Of a DNA stretch of 15,843 bases, positions 7,972-15,309 are shown piece by piece (the stretch's first letter is position 1; every line of letters begins with the position of its first letter). The notes under the pieces are model-generated. The model made no database searches, was not told where the DNA came from, and was given only the letters and a program-made list of their open reading frames with translations. The stretch is from Bacillota bacterium. GTDB taxonomy: Bacteria; Bacillota; Clostridia; Lachnospirales; Lachnospiraceae. The stretch spans positions 1-15,843 of the forward strand of contig JAEWHR010000233.1 in assembly GCA_023387655.1 (NCBI GenBank), read 5' to 3'. Position numbers and translations under genes: made by a program.

Positions 7972-7999
7972 ACTATAACAGGGCTGAATGACAGGACAA
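7972..7999 (-). promoter_or_regulatory. Inducible promoter of the ABC transporter genes (extended -10)
   Basis: On the minus strand, TTGTCC (7994-7999) lies 16 bp from TATAGT (7972-7977). The -10 is preceded by TG one base upstream, making an extended -10. The predicted start is near 7965, about 60 nt before the TTG start codon. A perfect inverted repeat lies directly upstream of the -35. Confidence 0.6.
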
Positions 8000-8009
8000 T
8001 GACTGTTAG

Positions 8010-8025
8010 GTGACAATTCTGTCAC
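8010..8025. promoter_or_regulatory. Predicted response-regulator operator, BceR-type inverted repeat
   Basis: GTGACA-ATTC-TGTCAC is a perfect inverted repeat with 6-bp arms. It contains TGACA-N4-TGTCA, which fits the TNACA-N4-TGTNA pattern reported for BceR-like regulators. Its centre is about 53 bp upstream of the predicted start of the ABC operon, a normal activator position, and it abuts the stop codon of the kinase gene. No second copy was seen upstream of the regulator gene. The repeat is seen directly; binding by the neighbouring regulator is inference. Confidence 0.6.
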
Positions 8026-9030
8026 TTACAATATTCCTTTGTAAAATCGAATGGTAAATCTTGCACCACAATTTACACCATTCTCAACCTTAACGGTACC
8101 ATTTTGTTCCTGAATAATTTTTCTTGCTAGGGATAAGCCAATTCCAATACTGTTTGAACTGGAGTTTTTCCCTTTGTAAAATCGTTCAAATATATGTGGA
8201 ATATCCTCAGAGTCTATTCCCAAACCATTATCTTCAATCAAAATTTCGGTATAAATACCAGTTTCTTTTGCTGTTACACAAATCTTACCGCCAACTTCTG
8301 TATGTTCCATACAATTTTTCATGATGTTTGATATTGCTTCTACAGACCAAGAAAGATCACCTTCATAATGTGCTGTTTCTGCTTCCTGATAGCAAAATTC
8401 TTGCTCCTTTAACTCCATTGGGATTGCAATTAAATCATAAGCTTTCTTAACAACCTCGTTCACCGATAATTGATCTTTTGAAAAAATAGCCGTTCCTGCA
8501 TCCAATTTCGAAAGCTTTAGAAGGGAGTTTACTAACCAGTCAATACGAGATGTAAGCCTATTAAGTTCCTTGCTTAACTGAAGTCTTTTTTCGTCTGAAA
8601 TATCTGGTTCATTTAGAAAGGAACTAATTAGATTAATGGAAGTTAAGGGTGTTCTAAGCTGATGAGAAATATCAGCGATAGAATCAGAAAGATGAACTTT
8701 TTCAGCAATGAGAGCTTCGTTTTGTTCTCTAAGCCGTATGGTCATTTTCTTAATTTCATTTTGTAAAATGGATAACTCACCCTCATTAAAATCTTTAAAA
8801 TCCACTTTATCATTACCATGGAGTACCTCATCGATTAACATGCTCAAATCTCTCAATTTTTCATATCTCTTTTTTGTAATATGAAGAAAAAGTATGAGAT
8901 AAAGAAAACTTAAGATAATAATCAGAAGGATTGCCTTAGGATAGATAACGAAAGTCAATGCCACAGCACTAACCATAACAAATAGATATTGAAGGATTGC
9001 TTCTTTTATTTCACGATTTCTTGTTAACAT
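8026..9030 (-). CDS. Intramembrane-sensing histidine kinase
   Basis: Sensor kinase (334 aa from the chosen start) that should phosphorylate the response regulator encoded just upstream. Two adjacent membrane helices (about 14-30 and 33-50) are joined by only a few residues (YPKA), so there is no extracellular sensor domain; this is the layout of intramembrane-sensing kinases that detect cell-envelope drugs through a partner transporter. A HisKA domain follows with His123 in ISHQLRTPLTS, then an N-box (Asn239, NIMKNCMEH), G1 DNGLGI (267-272), F-box IFERFYKG and G2 GIGLSLA (296-302). I chose ATG at 9030 because AAGGTGG lies 9 nt upstream and the gene then starts 1 nt after the regulator stop. 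A TTG at 9054 would add 8 residues but lacks a well-spaced ribosome binding site. Phosphorelay function is secure; the peptide-antibiotic signal is inferred from context. Confidence 0.9.
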   Translation of the reverse strand: MLTRNREIKEAILQYLFVMVSAVALTFVIYPKAILLIIILSFLYLILFLHITKKRYEKLRDLSMLIDEVLHGNDKVDFKDFNEGELSILQNEIKKMTIRLREQNEALIAEKVHLSDSIADISHQLRTPLTSINLISSFLNEPDISDEKRLQLSKELNRLTSRIDWLVNSLLKLSKLDAGTAIFSKDQLSVNEVVKKAYDLIAIPMELKEQEFCYQEAETAHYEGDLSWSVEAISNIMKNCMEHTEVGGKICVTAKETGIYTEILIEDNGLGIDSEDIPHIFERFYKGKNSSSNSIGIGLSLARKIIQEQNGTVKVENGVNCGARFTIRFYKGIL

Positions 9031-9031
9031 A

Positions 9032-9703
9032 TTAATTTCCCACCTTATATCCAAGCCCTCGGACAGTTTTTATTATAGTTGGCTCTTGCGGATTATCTTC
9101 AATTTTTTCTCGTAAACGCTTTACGTATACGGTAAGCGTGTTATCATTCACGAAATCACCCGCGATATCCCATATTTCCTCTAATAATTTATTTCTTGGG
9201 ATCACTTTCCCACGATTTGATAAAAATACTAACAACAATCGATATTCCAGTGCTGATAAAAAGATTTCTACCCCTTGCTTTAATACAATCCCCTTTTCCA
9301 TATCTACTTTGATACCTTCTATTTCAATAACAGATTGTACTTTCCCACAACGACGTAAAACACTCTTTATTCTCGACAATAATTCCCTTGGACGAAATGG
9401 TTTACTGATATAGTCATCTGCTCCCATATCAAGCCCAGCAACAACGCTAAACTCATCTCCTGATGCTGTAACAAATATAACTGGAGTATCTCCTATACTT
9501 TTGATTGCTTTACATACTGCATAGCCATTCCCATCCTTTAATGAGATATCAAGTAATATTATATCAAACACCTCTTGTTCTAGAAGTTTTAGTGCATCTT
9601 TTTGCCCATATACAGAGGTAACAACGTACCCTTCTGATTGCAAAAAATCTGTTAGATTATTTACTATCAATAAGTCATCTTCAACTAATAGTATTCGATT
9701 CAT
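9032..9703 (-). CDS. OmpR/PhoB-family response regulator
   Basis: DNA-binding response regulator, partner of the kinase downstream; 223 aa from the chosen start (MNRILLVEDD). Receiver domain about 1-112, with the acidic pair Asp9/Asp10, phosphoacceptor Asp52 (IILLDISLKDG), Thr79 and Lys101 (ISKPF). The C-terminal winged helix (about 125-223) has LSALEYRLLLVFLSNRG, the recognition-helix region NDNTLTVYVKRLREKI and the closing TVRGLGYKV. I prefer ATG at 9703 because GAGGG lies 6 nt upstream. A GTG at 9715 would add four residues whose codons overlap that ribosome binding site. It is co-transcribed with the kinase (1 nt gap). Its likely target is the inverted repeat at 8010-8025, which would place the ABC transporter under its control. 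Confidence 0.92.
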   Translation of the reverse strand: MNRILLVEDDLLIVNNLTDFLQSEGYVVTSVYGQKDALKLLEQEVFDIILLDISLKDGNGYAVCKAIKSIGDTPVIFVTASGDEFSVVAGLDMGADDYISKPFRPRELLSRIKSVLRRCGKVQSVIEIEGIKVDMEKGIVLKQGVEIFLSALEYRLLLVFLSNRGKVIPRNKLLEEIWDIAGDFVNDNTLTVYVKRLREKIEDNPQEPTIIKTVRGLGYKVGN

Positions 9704-9741
9704 TTTTTCCCTCACAGCATTACATATTAATTTATAGATTC

Positions 9742-9760
9742 ATTTGGATTCCAAATTATA
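9742..9760 (-). promoter_or_regulatory. -10 element and 15-bp palindrome at the regulator/kinase promoter
   Basis: On the minus strand a consensus TATAAT (9755-9760) lies about 50 bp upstream of the regulator ATG. No good -35 is seen at 16-18 bp. Immediately downstream and overlapping its last bases is a perfect palindrome, ATTTGGA-T-TCCAAAT (9742-9756), covering the expected transcription start. This is a plausible operator, but the binding protein is unknown and the site differs from the TGACA-type repeat of the ABC promoter. Confidence 0.4.
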
Positions 9761-9944
9761 TAGTACTATATTCGTTGAAACTTGTCTATTTTTTCCTACC
9801 GTATACTCTTGAATGGCTACTTTGTTAGATTTAAATATTATCTCAATTGTAACCACTTTAAGGCATCCTTTTCTTGGTTGATAAATAAACAATCGAAGTA
9901 AAAAACCCAAAGGAAAAGAATCACTTAAGTACCTTTAATTCTGC

Positions 9945-9973
9945 TTGCATATAACAACGTTCATAGATATAAT
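9945..9973 (+). promoter_or_regulatory. Promoter of the YitT-family gene
   Basis: TTGCAT (9945-9950) and a consensus TATAAT (9968-9973) with an ideal 17-bp spacer. Predicted start near 9980, leaving a leader of about 135 nt. It is the clearest element in the roughly 410-bp gap between the divergent regulator (start 9703) and YitT (start 10116) genes. The part of the gap from about 9775 to 9940 shows nothing recognisable beyond AT-rich sequence. Confidence 0.65.
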
Positions 9974-9979
9974 ATTACA

Positions 9980-10115
9980 GGATGAAAAAGTTCGAAATAA
10001 CTCGAAACTCAAAGCTTTTTTATTACTATAATATATTTATGAAGGGGTTAGGTTGAGAAGGAACAAATAACTCAACTTAATGCACATACATAGTGTGCAG
10101 GGATGAAGAATTATA
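9980..10115 (+). promoter_or_regulatory. Structured 5' leader of the YitT-family gene
   Basis: Three local stems occur in the predicted leader. First, AAAAAG and TTCGA (9985-9995) can pair with TCGAA (10002-10006) and CTTTTT (10015-10020), with T also at 10021, a terminator-like shape with an imperfect, bulged stem. Second, AGGTTGAG (10050-10057) pairs with CTCAACTT (10071-10078). Third, TGCACA (10081-10086) pairs with TGTGCA (10094-10099), and its right arm reaches the first base of the AGGG that is the best Shine-Dalgarno candidate (10099-10102). No known riboswitch class is recognised. Confidence 0.35.
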
Positions 10116-11012
10116 ATGAATGCGTTAAGGAAAGAACTCCTTACAAAGAAAGAACTCGGACGCATAGCTGGTACAATCCTTGGTTCTTTTCTTTATGTTG
10201 TGGGACTTAATATTTTTCTTGTTCCAGTTGGTGTCTACAGTGGCGGTGTTATGGGTATCTGTCAGATACTACGTACTATTTTAGTAGATTATTTTCATTT
10301 ACCTTTTACGAATTTTGATATTGCCGGTATCATTTACTATATTGCAAATATCCCAATAATGTACATAGCTTTTAAGTTTGTGGGTCGGCTTTTCTTTATA
10401 AAAACAGCGATTTCAATGACTACAATGACGATATTCTTCTCCATTGTACCAATTCCAACACAGATGCTTATGACAAATGATATTGTAACCTCATGTTTGA
10501 TTGGTGGTATTTTAGCGGGTGTTGGATGTGGCTTGACTCTTATGATGGGTGGCTCTGCCGGTGGTATGGATATTATCAGCATATACTATATTAGAAAACG
10601 AGGTAATTTTAGTGTTGGGAAAATTAATTTACTCGTGAATCTTTTCGTATATGGTATTTGCTTCTTTATGTTTGACGTATCAATTGTGATTTATTCCATT
10701 ATCTTTGCATCAGTAAGTTCCATTGCTCTTGATAAGGTGCACTCTCAGAATATAAACGTGGAAGTTATTATCATTACGCGAAAATACAGTAGGGAAATGC
10801 AAATGGAGATTATGAGTACACTTGGTAGAGGAATTACAAAATGGAATTCTACCGGTGCTTATACTTTAGAAGGGTCAGAAATACTTTATATCATATTATC
10901 TAAATATGAAATCAGCCAGCTAAAACGTATGGTTCATAAGTATGACTCAGAAGCCTTTATTGTTGTTAAAGAAGGGGTGTGGGTAGAAGGAAATTATTTA
11001 AGAAAATTGTAG
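10116..11012 (+). CDS. YitT-family membrane protein (YitT_membrane plus DUF2179)
   Basis: Integral membrane protein of 298 aa with the standard two-part layout of this widespread Firmicute family. Residues 15-205 hold five to six hydrophobic helices with the family motif LMMGGSAGGMDIIS (about 142-155) and an earlier FLVPVGVYSGGVMGI stretch (34-48). Residues about 213-290 form the soluble C-terminal DUF2179 domain (VEVIIITRKY...YTLEGSEILYIILSKYEISQLKRMV). Length is typical. The transport or signalling role of the family is not established, so no function is assigned. The ATG at 10116 has only a weak ribosome binding site (AGGG 13 nt upstream), part of which can be paired in the leader. The gene is monocistronic: own promoter, strong terminator 25 bp after the stop, and opposite orientation to both neighbours. 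Confidence 0.88.
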   Translation: MNALRKELLTKKELGRIAGTILGSFLYVVGLNIFLVPVGVYSGGVMGICQILRTILVDYFHLPFTNFDIAGIIYYIANIPIMYIAFKFVGRLFFIKTAISMTTMTIFFSIVPIPTQMLMTNDIVTSCLIGGILAGVGCGLTLMMGGSAGGMDIISIYYIRKRGNFSVGKINLLVNLFVYGICFFMFDVSIVIYSIIFASVSSIALDKVHSQNINVEVIIITRKYSREMQMEIMSTLGRGITKWNSTGAYTLEGSEILYIILSKYEISQLKRMVHKYDSEAFIVVKEGVWVEGNYLRKL

Positions 11013-11037
11013 TAAACGAATGTTAACATGAATAGAG

Positions 11038-11080
11038 AACGGACGTATCCTTGGTAATTCTTAACGGATACGTCCGTTTT
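11038..11080 (+). terminator. Intrinsic terminator of the YitT-family gene
   Basis: Perfect 13-bp stem AACGGACGTATCC (11038-11050) with its complement (11066-11078), 15-nt loop, then TTTT and an AT-rich tail. In the other direction the stem is not followed by a U-tract, so it is not an obvious terminator for the convergent amidohydrolase gene. Two near-identical copies of ATAAGAATCT (11093 and 11124) in the remaining gap have no evident role. Confidence 0.88.
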
Positions 11081-11168
11081 ATATTTATAGAAATAAGAAT
11101 CTGTAAATATAGGGGCCTTTGACATAAGAATCTATAAAAATACAAAAGCTGAAATCAAAGAAAATGCA

Positions 11169-12338
11169 CTATGGATGAAGTTCACTTCTTTCAATCTCTT
11201 CACCATCGATAAAAGTATAGAGTACTGATGTCATGGAATCCATAATATCACCATCAGTAATTACAATATCGGCATCCTTGCCAACTTCAAGTGATCCTAC
11301 ACGTTCCTCAATACCAATGTGCTTTGCCGGATTAATGGTGATTGCTTGTAGCGCTTTATGTGGATCCATTCCCGATTTTACTGCCAAGCCTGCACATAAT
11401 GCCAAGTAATTTTGAGGTATAACAGGACTATCTGTAATAATTGACACCTGCAAGCCAGCATTAGCTAAGATACCTGGTGTAGCAAATGTCTTATTGCGTA
11501 GTTCGTACTTGGTTGCATGACCAAAAGATGGACCAACAGCTACAGGATATCCTTCTTTTTGTAACTCATCAACAATAAGATGGCCTTCGGTACAATGTTC
11601 AATGGTTAGTTTTAGGTTGAATTCTTTTGCTATACGGATTGCAGTAAAGATATCGTCAGCGCGGTGGGCATGAGCCTTTAATGGCATCTCACGATTTAGT
11701 ACTGGTATTAATGCTTCAAGCTTCATATCATAACTAGGTTTTTTAAAGACATCATCTCCTGCTGCAACTAACTTCCCTTGATATTCCTTTGCCTTATGGA
11801 GCATTTCACGAAGTTTGGAAGCTGTGGACATTCTTGAAAAATTATTCTTATCCTTATAACAACGTTTCGGGTTTTCTCCAAAGGCGCATTTCATTGCAAC
11901 CTTATCTTTAACAACCATGCGATCGACACGGTTACCAGACATCTTAATTGCGGTAAATGTTCCCCCTAAAACATTAGAACTTCCAGGACCAGTTGCTGCA
12001 CAGGTTACACCACCAAGCGCTGCTTTTTTAAGAGTTACATCCATGGGATTGATACCATCAATTGCATTCAATTGTGGAGTTAGAATATCATTCATCTCAT
12101 TGTAATCGCTGCCCTCAAATCCAATTCCATAACCATCAAGCCCAATATGCGCATGTGCTTCTACTAAACCAGGATATAAAAAAAGGCCGTTGGCATCAAT
12201 GACTTTCATCTCTTTCGTTTCCGCTATCTTCTCTTCTATACTTTTGATTTTACCATTCTCAACTAGGATATCAGCCTGATATGGGTTGATTTCAGTACTA
12301 TTATATATGGTTCCATTTTTTATTAGTAATTGACTCAT
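11169..12338 (-). CDS. Amidohydrolase, imidazolonepropionase-like
   Basis: Metal-dependent hydrolase of 389 aa in the amidohydrolase superfamily, closest in feel to the imidazolonepropionase-related group (COG1228). The N- and C-terminal strands form the usual composite beta-sandwich (LLIKNGTIYNS; GSLEVGKDADIVITDGD). The barrel carries the metal-site His62-x-His64 (YPGLVEAHAHIG), a second His pair at 223/225 (LKAHAHRADD), His248 (TIEHCTEG) and Asp303 (SIITDSPV), all expected catalytic positions. A conserved AFGENPKR loop is at about 152-159. No signal peptide, so cytoplasmic. Substrate cannot be told; no histidine-degradation genes are nearby, so a true HutI role is unlikely. The start has GGAG 5 nt upstream. 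It lies 79 bp behind the HAD gene in the same direction and may share its transcript. Confidence 0.87.
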   Translation of the reverse strand: MSQLLIKNGTIYNSTEINPYQADILVENGKIKSIEEKIAETKEMKVIDANGLFLYPGLVEAHAHIGLDGYGIGFEGSDYNEMNDILTPQLNAIDGINPMDVTLKKAALGGVTCAATGPGSSNVLGGTFTAIKMSGNRVDRMVVKDKVAMKCAFGENPKRCYKDKNNFSRMSTASKLREMLHKAKEYQGKLVAAGDDVFKKPSYDMKLEALIPVLNREMPLKAHAHRADDIFTAIRIAKEFNLKLTIEHCTEGHLIVDELQKEGYPVAVGPSFGHATKYELRNKTFATPGILANAGLQVSIITDSPVIPQNYLALCAGLAVKSGMDPHKALQAITINPAKHIGIEERVGSLEVGKDADIVITDGDIMDSMTSVLYTFIDGEEIERSELHP

Positions 12339-12417
12339 ATTGACTCCATTTCTTCGCTGAATATATCCTTTAAGTTAAATAACAAAAAGGAATATATCCA
12401 AACTCATTTGTATTAAT

Positions 12418-13125
12418 TTACAAAAGCTTTTCTACTACTTCTTCTAATGTTCCATGTGTGAATTGATTCACATCATAATTATTCTGATTCTCAAGATTTG
12501 TAGTTATCAATCCCGTAGTTATGCCTAATTTACCTGATACCATATCTTCTAAGGTGTTATTTCCAATCATGACACATTCTTCTGGCTGCTTTCCAATTAC
12601 TTTTAAAATATTCTCATAGTACCCAAGATTTGGTTTACAATAGCTACTATTATCAAAGGTTGTAACATAGGAAAAATCATCAAGTGAGAGGTTAATCCAA
12701 GATAATCTTGTAGCGACTGCTTCCCTAGGGAATACTGGATTAGTTGCTAACACTAATTGATAGCCTTTTGACTTAAGGTTATCAATCAAACTTTTGCGAT
12801 TTATGCTTTCCTTAACTACTTCTTTTACTCCATCAAATTCATTTAGATAAAAATCCCGAAAAACATCTTCCAATAACTCGCGTTTTGTATGAAGTAGTCC
12901 TTCAAACACTTCCCAAAATGCTACTTCATTAGTTTTGGTTCCGTCGTTTCGAGTCATCGCTTCCATACCGGTCCAGATTGCTTTCATCAGAGAGTCTTTT
13001 TCAAATCCCATTGGTATTAATTTGATAGCGAGACGCTTAAAATAACTGTGGATGAACTCCTCTTGATCAAATGGTAATAACGTCCCATCCAAATCAAATA
13101 AAACTGTGGTAATCTTTTCTGTCAT
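12418..13125 (-). CDS. HAD-superfamily hydrolase (phosphatase-like)
   Basis: Predicted cytoplasmic haloacid-dehalogenase-fold hydrolase of 235 aa. Motif I is DLDGT with nucleophile Asp11 and acid/base Asp13; motif II is Thr128 (VLATNP); motif III is Lys164 (YCKPN); motif IV is IGNNTLEDM, where Asn189-Asn190 replace the usual first aspartate but Asp194 is kept. A helical C1-type cap occupies about residues 20-95. Such proteins dephosphorylate small metabolites; the substrate is not predictable. The start has AAGGAG 10 nt upstream. It sits between the flavin-reductase-like gene (93 bp upstream) and the amidohydrolase (79 bp downstream). The upstream gap contains TTGACA (13173-13178, minus) inside a TGACA/TGTCA inverted repeat, but no matching -10 at normal distance. 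Confidence 0.85.
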   Translation of the reverse strand: MTEKITTVLFDLDGTLLPFDQEEFIHSYFKRLAIKLIPMGFEKDSLMKAIWTGMEAMTRNDGTKTNEVAFWEVFEGLLHTKRELLEDVFRDFYLNEFDGVKEVVKESINRKSLIDNLKSKGYQLVLATNPVFPREAVATRLSWINLSLDDFSYVTTFDNSSYCKPNLGYYENILKVIGKQPEECVMIGNNTLEDMVSGKLGITTGLITTNLENQNNYDVNQFTHGTLEEVVEKLL

Positions 13126-13218
13126 TCTTTATATTCTCCTTCTTATGCAAGTTGTGACACTATATTTATCACTGTCAAGTAGCTTTATTACATATTATAA
13201 ATTGATCGTTATTAACCA

Positions 13219-13725
13219 TTAACTCCTACGATATGCTTTCACAATTTCTCCCACATATACAGTATGATAATCTTGATTTGGGTAATTCGCATCTGGAATC
13301 ATCATATCAAGAAAATTCTGTTTCTTAATCTCATCGACGTAAACTTTCTTACATACAAGCACAAGTTCAGCCTCTTCAAAGGCAACCGAATCATCAAGAA
13401 ACATAGGGGTTAAGCCTGTTTCTTTCGCCTTGTCATAGTCTTTACCACTTTTACTGCCGCAAAAAGCCAATGCTTCTCTTTGTTCTTTTCCAAAGAAGCT
13501 CATCGTAAAGTATTCTTCTTTATCTAGGAACTGTTTCGTATAGCGCTGTGGTCTAACCACGGAGATTGCAGTATTTTTCCCCCAGATTACTCCTAAAAAT
13601 CCCCAGGATGCTGTCATCATATTAAATCCTTCTTTATCACCAGCTGTAACTAAGAACCACTCTTTTCCTATTTTGTGAAATGGATTCATATCTTCTTTTA
13701 GTAAATCGATTTCTTGAAAACTCAT
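13219..13725 (-). CDS. Flavin reductase-like FMN-binding protein
   Basis: Small cytoplasmic protein (168 aa from the chosen start) of the flavin reductase/FMN-binding split-barrel type. The diagnostic part is about residues 20-75: WFLVTAGDKEGFNMMTASWG, then VIWGKNTAISVVRPQRYT and YFTMSFFG. In this family these residues line the FMN site. A C-terminal YHTVYVGEIVKAY strand closes the barrel. It could reduce free flavin or carry FMN for an unidentified partner. I chose ATG at 13725 because GGAGG is 5 nt upstream; an in-frame ATG at 13746 would add seven residues that include that ribosome binding site. A good promoter lies about 35-60 bp upstream, making this the likely first gene of a possible transcript with the HAD and amidohydrolase genes. 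Confidence 0.85.
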   Translation of the reverse strand: MSFQEIDLLKEDMNPFHKIGKEWFLVTAGDKEGFNMMTASWGFLGVIWGKNTAISVVRPQRYTKQFLDKEEYFTMSFFGKEQREALAFCGSKSGKDYDKAKETGLTPMFLDDSVAFEEAELVLVCKKVYVDEIKKQNFLDMMIPDANYPNQDYHTVYVGEIVKAYRRS

Positions 13726-13758
13726 AATAACCTCCATAATTTTCAATCTATAAAATCT

Positions 13759-13787
13759 ATGATACCCTACATTTTACCATGAGGCAA
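13759..13787 (-). promoter_or_regulatory. Promoter of the flavin-reductase-like gene
   Basis: TTGCCT (13782-13787) and TATCAT (13759-13764) on the minus strand with a 17-bp spacer. Predicted start near 13752, about 27 nt before the chosen ATG. No convincing terminator for glyQS was found in the 143-bp gap (13726-13868), so some read-through may also contribute. Confidence 0.55.
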
Positions 13788-13868
13788 TCCTAATTATGTT
13801 ATTTTATAATGATTTTAGAATAGATTTATACGAATAACGAGGACTGATAATCTCTTTTAACATATATT

Positions 13869-15239
13869 TTAAATATCAAAACTTATCTTTAATTCTTCTA
13901 GAACATTCTCTAGTGCGACAACCTTTTGCTCCATTGTATCTCTATCTCTAATTGTTACAAGGCCTTTCTCCAATGTCGCATCGTCAATTGTAACAGCATA
14001 TGGTGTTCCTATGGCATCCCCTCTTCGATAGCGTTTTCCAATGGTTCCAGCTTCATCGTAACTAGCCATCATGTGCTTTCTTAGTAATTGATAAGCTTCT
14101 TTTGCTTTCTCACTATGACGATTCTTGATCAGAGGTAATACATTGACTTTGACTGGTGCAAGATTTTTAGAAATCTTTAGTACTAATCTGCTATCATTTT
14201 CATTGATTTTCTCTTCTACTAAGGATTCGAATAAAATTGCAAGTACAATTCTATCAAGACCATAAGTAGATTCTATAATATATGGAATATATTTCTCCCT
14301 GCTGTTTTCATCAAAGTACTCCAAGTTTACTTTAGAAAATTCTTGATGCTTCTTTAAATCAAAATCAGTACGATTATGAGTTCCATTAATTTCACCCCAA
14401 CCAAAAGGAAATAAATATTCAATATCACATGCTGCTTTCGCATAGTGTGCTAATTTATCATGGTCGTGAAATCTCAGATGTTTCTTGTCGATACCTAAAT
14501 ATTCAAAGAACGATATTCCGTAGTTTTTAAAATATAAATATAGCTCTTCATCGCATCCTTTTTTACAAAAAGTCTGATATTCCATCTGCTCAAATTCTAT
14601 CGTTCGAAAGGTGAAATTACCAGGTGTTATTTCATTTCGAAACGCTTTTCCAATTTGTCCTATGCTAAATGGAAGTTTTGCACGCATACTACGCATTACA
14701 TTTAAATAGTTAACGTATTCCCCTTGCGCATTTTCAGGACGCAAATAAATTGTACTGGAATTATCCTCGGTAACACCTCGTTTGGTTGAAAACATCAGAT
14801 TAAACTGACGTATATCAGTATAATTACTAGCGCCACAGACCGGGCATGGGATATTGTTTTCTTTTATATAACCTGACATTTCAGTCTGCGACATAGCATC
14901 CACATTTAGTTCTTTCTTATAATTTTGAATCAAATTATCAGCTCTATGCCTTGTTTTACAGTTTTTACAATCCAGTAATGGATCTGTAAAACTGGATAAA
15001 TGACCGCTAGCTTCCCAAACTTTAGAATTCATTAGGATATCCGAATCAACTTCATAACTATTATCTCTGTTCTGAATAAAGTAATAACGCCAAACATCTT
15101 TAATGTTATTCTTAAGTCTTGTACCTAAAGGCCCATAATCCCAAGTGTTTGCGAGACCTCCGTAAATTTCGCTTCCTTGAAAGATAAATCCGTATTGATT
15201 GCAGTATGCAACCATTTGCTCCATTGTAAATGAACTCAT
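13869..15239 (-). CDS. glyQS: Glycyl-tRNA synthetase, alpha2 single-chain type
   Basis: Class II aminoacyl-tRNA synthetase that charges tRNA-Gly; 456 aa, the normal length for the single-chain dimeric form (not the alpha2beta2 GlyQ/GlyS type). Visible features: N-terminal block FQGSEIYGGLANTWDYGPLG (20-39), the family-specific opening of motif 1; a CxxC pair (Cys91/Cys94 and Cys132/Cys135) likely forming a zinc knuckle; RPENAQGEY (167-175); motif 2 FRNEITPGNFTFRTIEFEQ (200-218) with ATP-contacting Arg201 and Glu203; motif 3 ESTYGLDRIVLAI (323-335) with Arg330; and an anticodon-binding domain from about 362 (APVKVNVLPL) with GTIGKRYRRGDAIGTPYAVT. GGAGGG precedes the ATG at a normal distance. 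Expression is controlled by the T-box leader directly upstream. Complete and intact. Confidence 0.96.
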   Translation of the reverse strand: MSSFTMEQMVAYCNQYGFIFQGSEIYGGLANTWDYGPLGTRLKNNIKDVWRYYFIQNRDNSYEVDSDILMNSKVWEASGHLSSFTDPLLDCKNCKTRHRADNLIQNYKKELNVDAMSQTEMSGYIKENNIPCPVCGASNYTDIRQFNLMFSTKRGVTEDNSSTIYLRPENAQGEYVNYLNVMRSMRAKLPFSIGQIGKAFRNEITPGNFTFRTIEFEQMEYQTFCKKGCDEELYLYFKNYGISFFEYLGIDKKHLRFHDHDKLAHYAKAACDIEYLFPFGWGEINGTHNRTDFDLKKHQEFSKVNLEYFDENSREKYIPYIIESTYGLDRIVLAILFESLVEEKINENDSRLVLKISKNLAPVKVNVLPLIKNRHSEKAKEAYQLLRKHMMASYDEAGTIGKRYRRGDAIGTPYAVTIDDATLEKGLVTIRDRDTMEQKVVALENVLEELKISFDI

Positions 15240-15309
15240 AATATAACCCTCCTATTCTAATTATGACACTAGTGTGATATTAACCTTAGTAGATGTTTTA
15301 TCTATGGTA

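Noticed and set aside
9031..9054. TTG at 9054 as the kinase start, overlapping the regulator gene by 23 bp
   Set aside because: The ATG at 9030 has a properly spaced AAGGTGG and a 1-nt gap to the regulator stop; the TTG has no suitable ribosome binding site.
9138..9413. 91-codon plus-strand open frame opposite the response regulator
   Set aside because: Antisense shadow of the conserved winged-helix coding sequence. The same reasoning applies to the antisense frames at 8124-8324, 10337-10582 and 11917-12105.
11093..11142. Two near-identical copies of ATAAGAATCT-type sequence 31 bp apart
   Set aside because: Only two short AT-rich copies without conserved spacers; not a CRISPR array, and no site of known type.
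11169..12338. True imidazolonepropionase (HutI) of histidine degradation
   Set aside because: No other histidine-utilisation genes are nearby, and the superfamily motifs alone do not fix the substrate.
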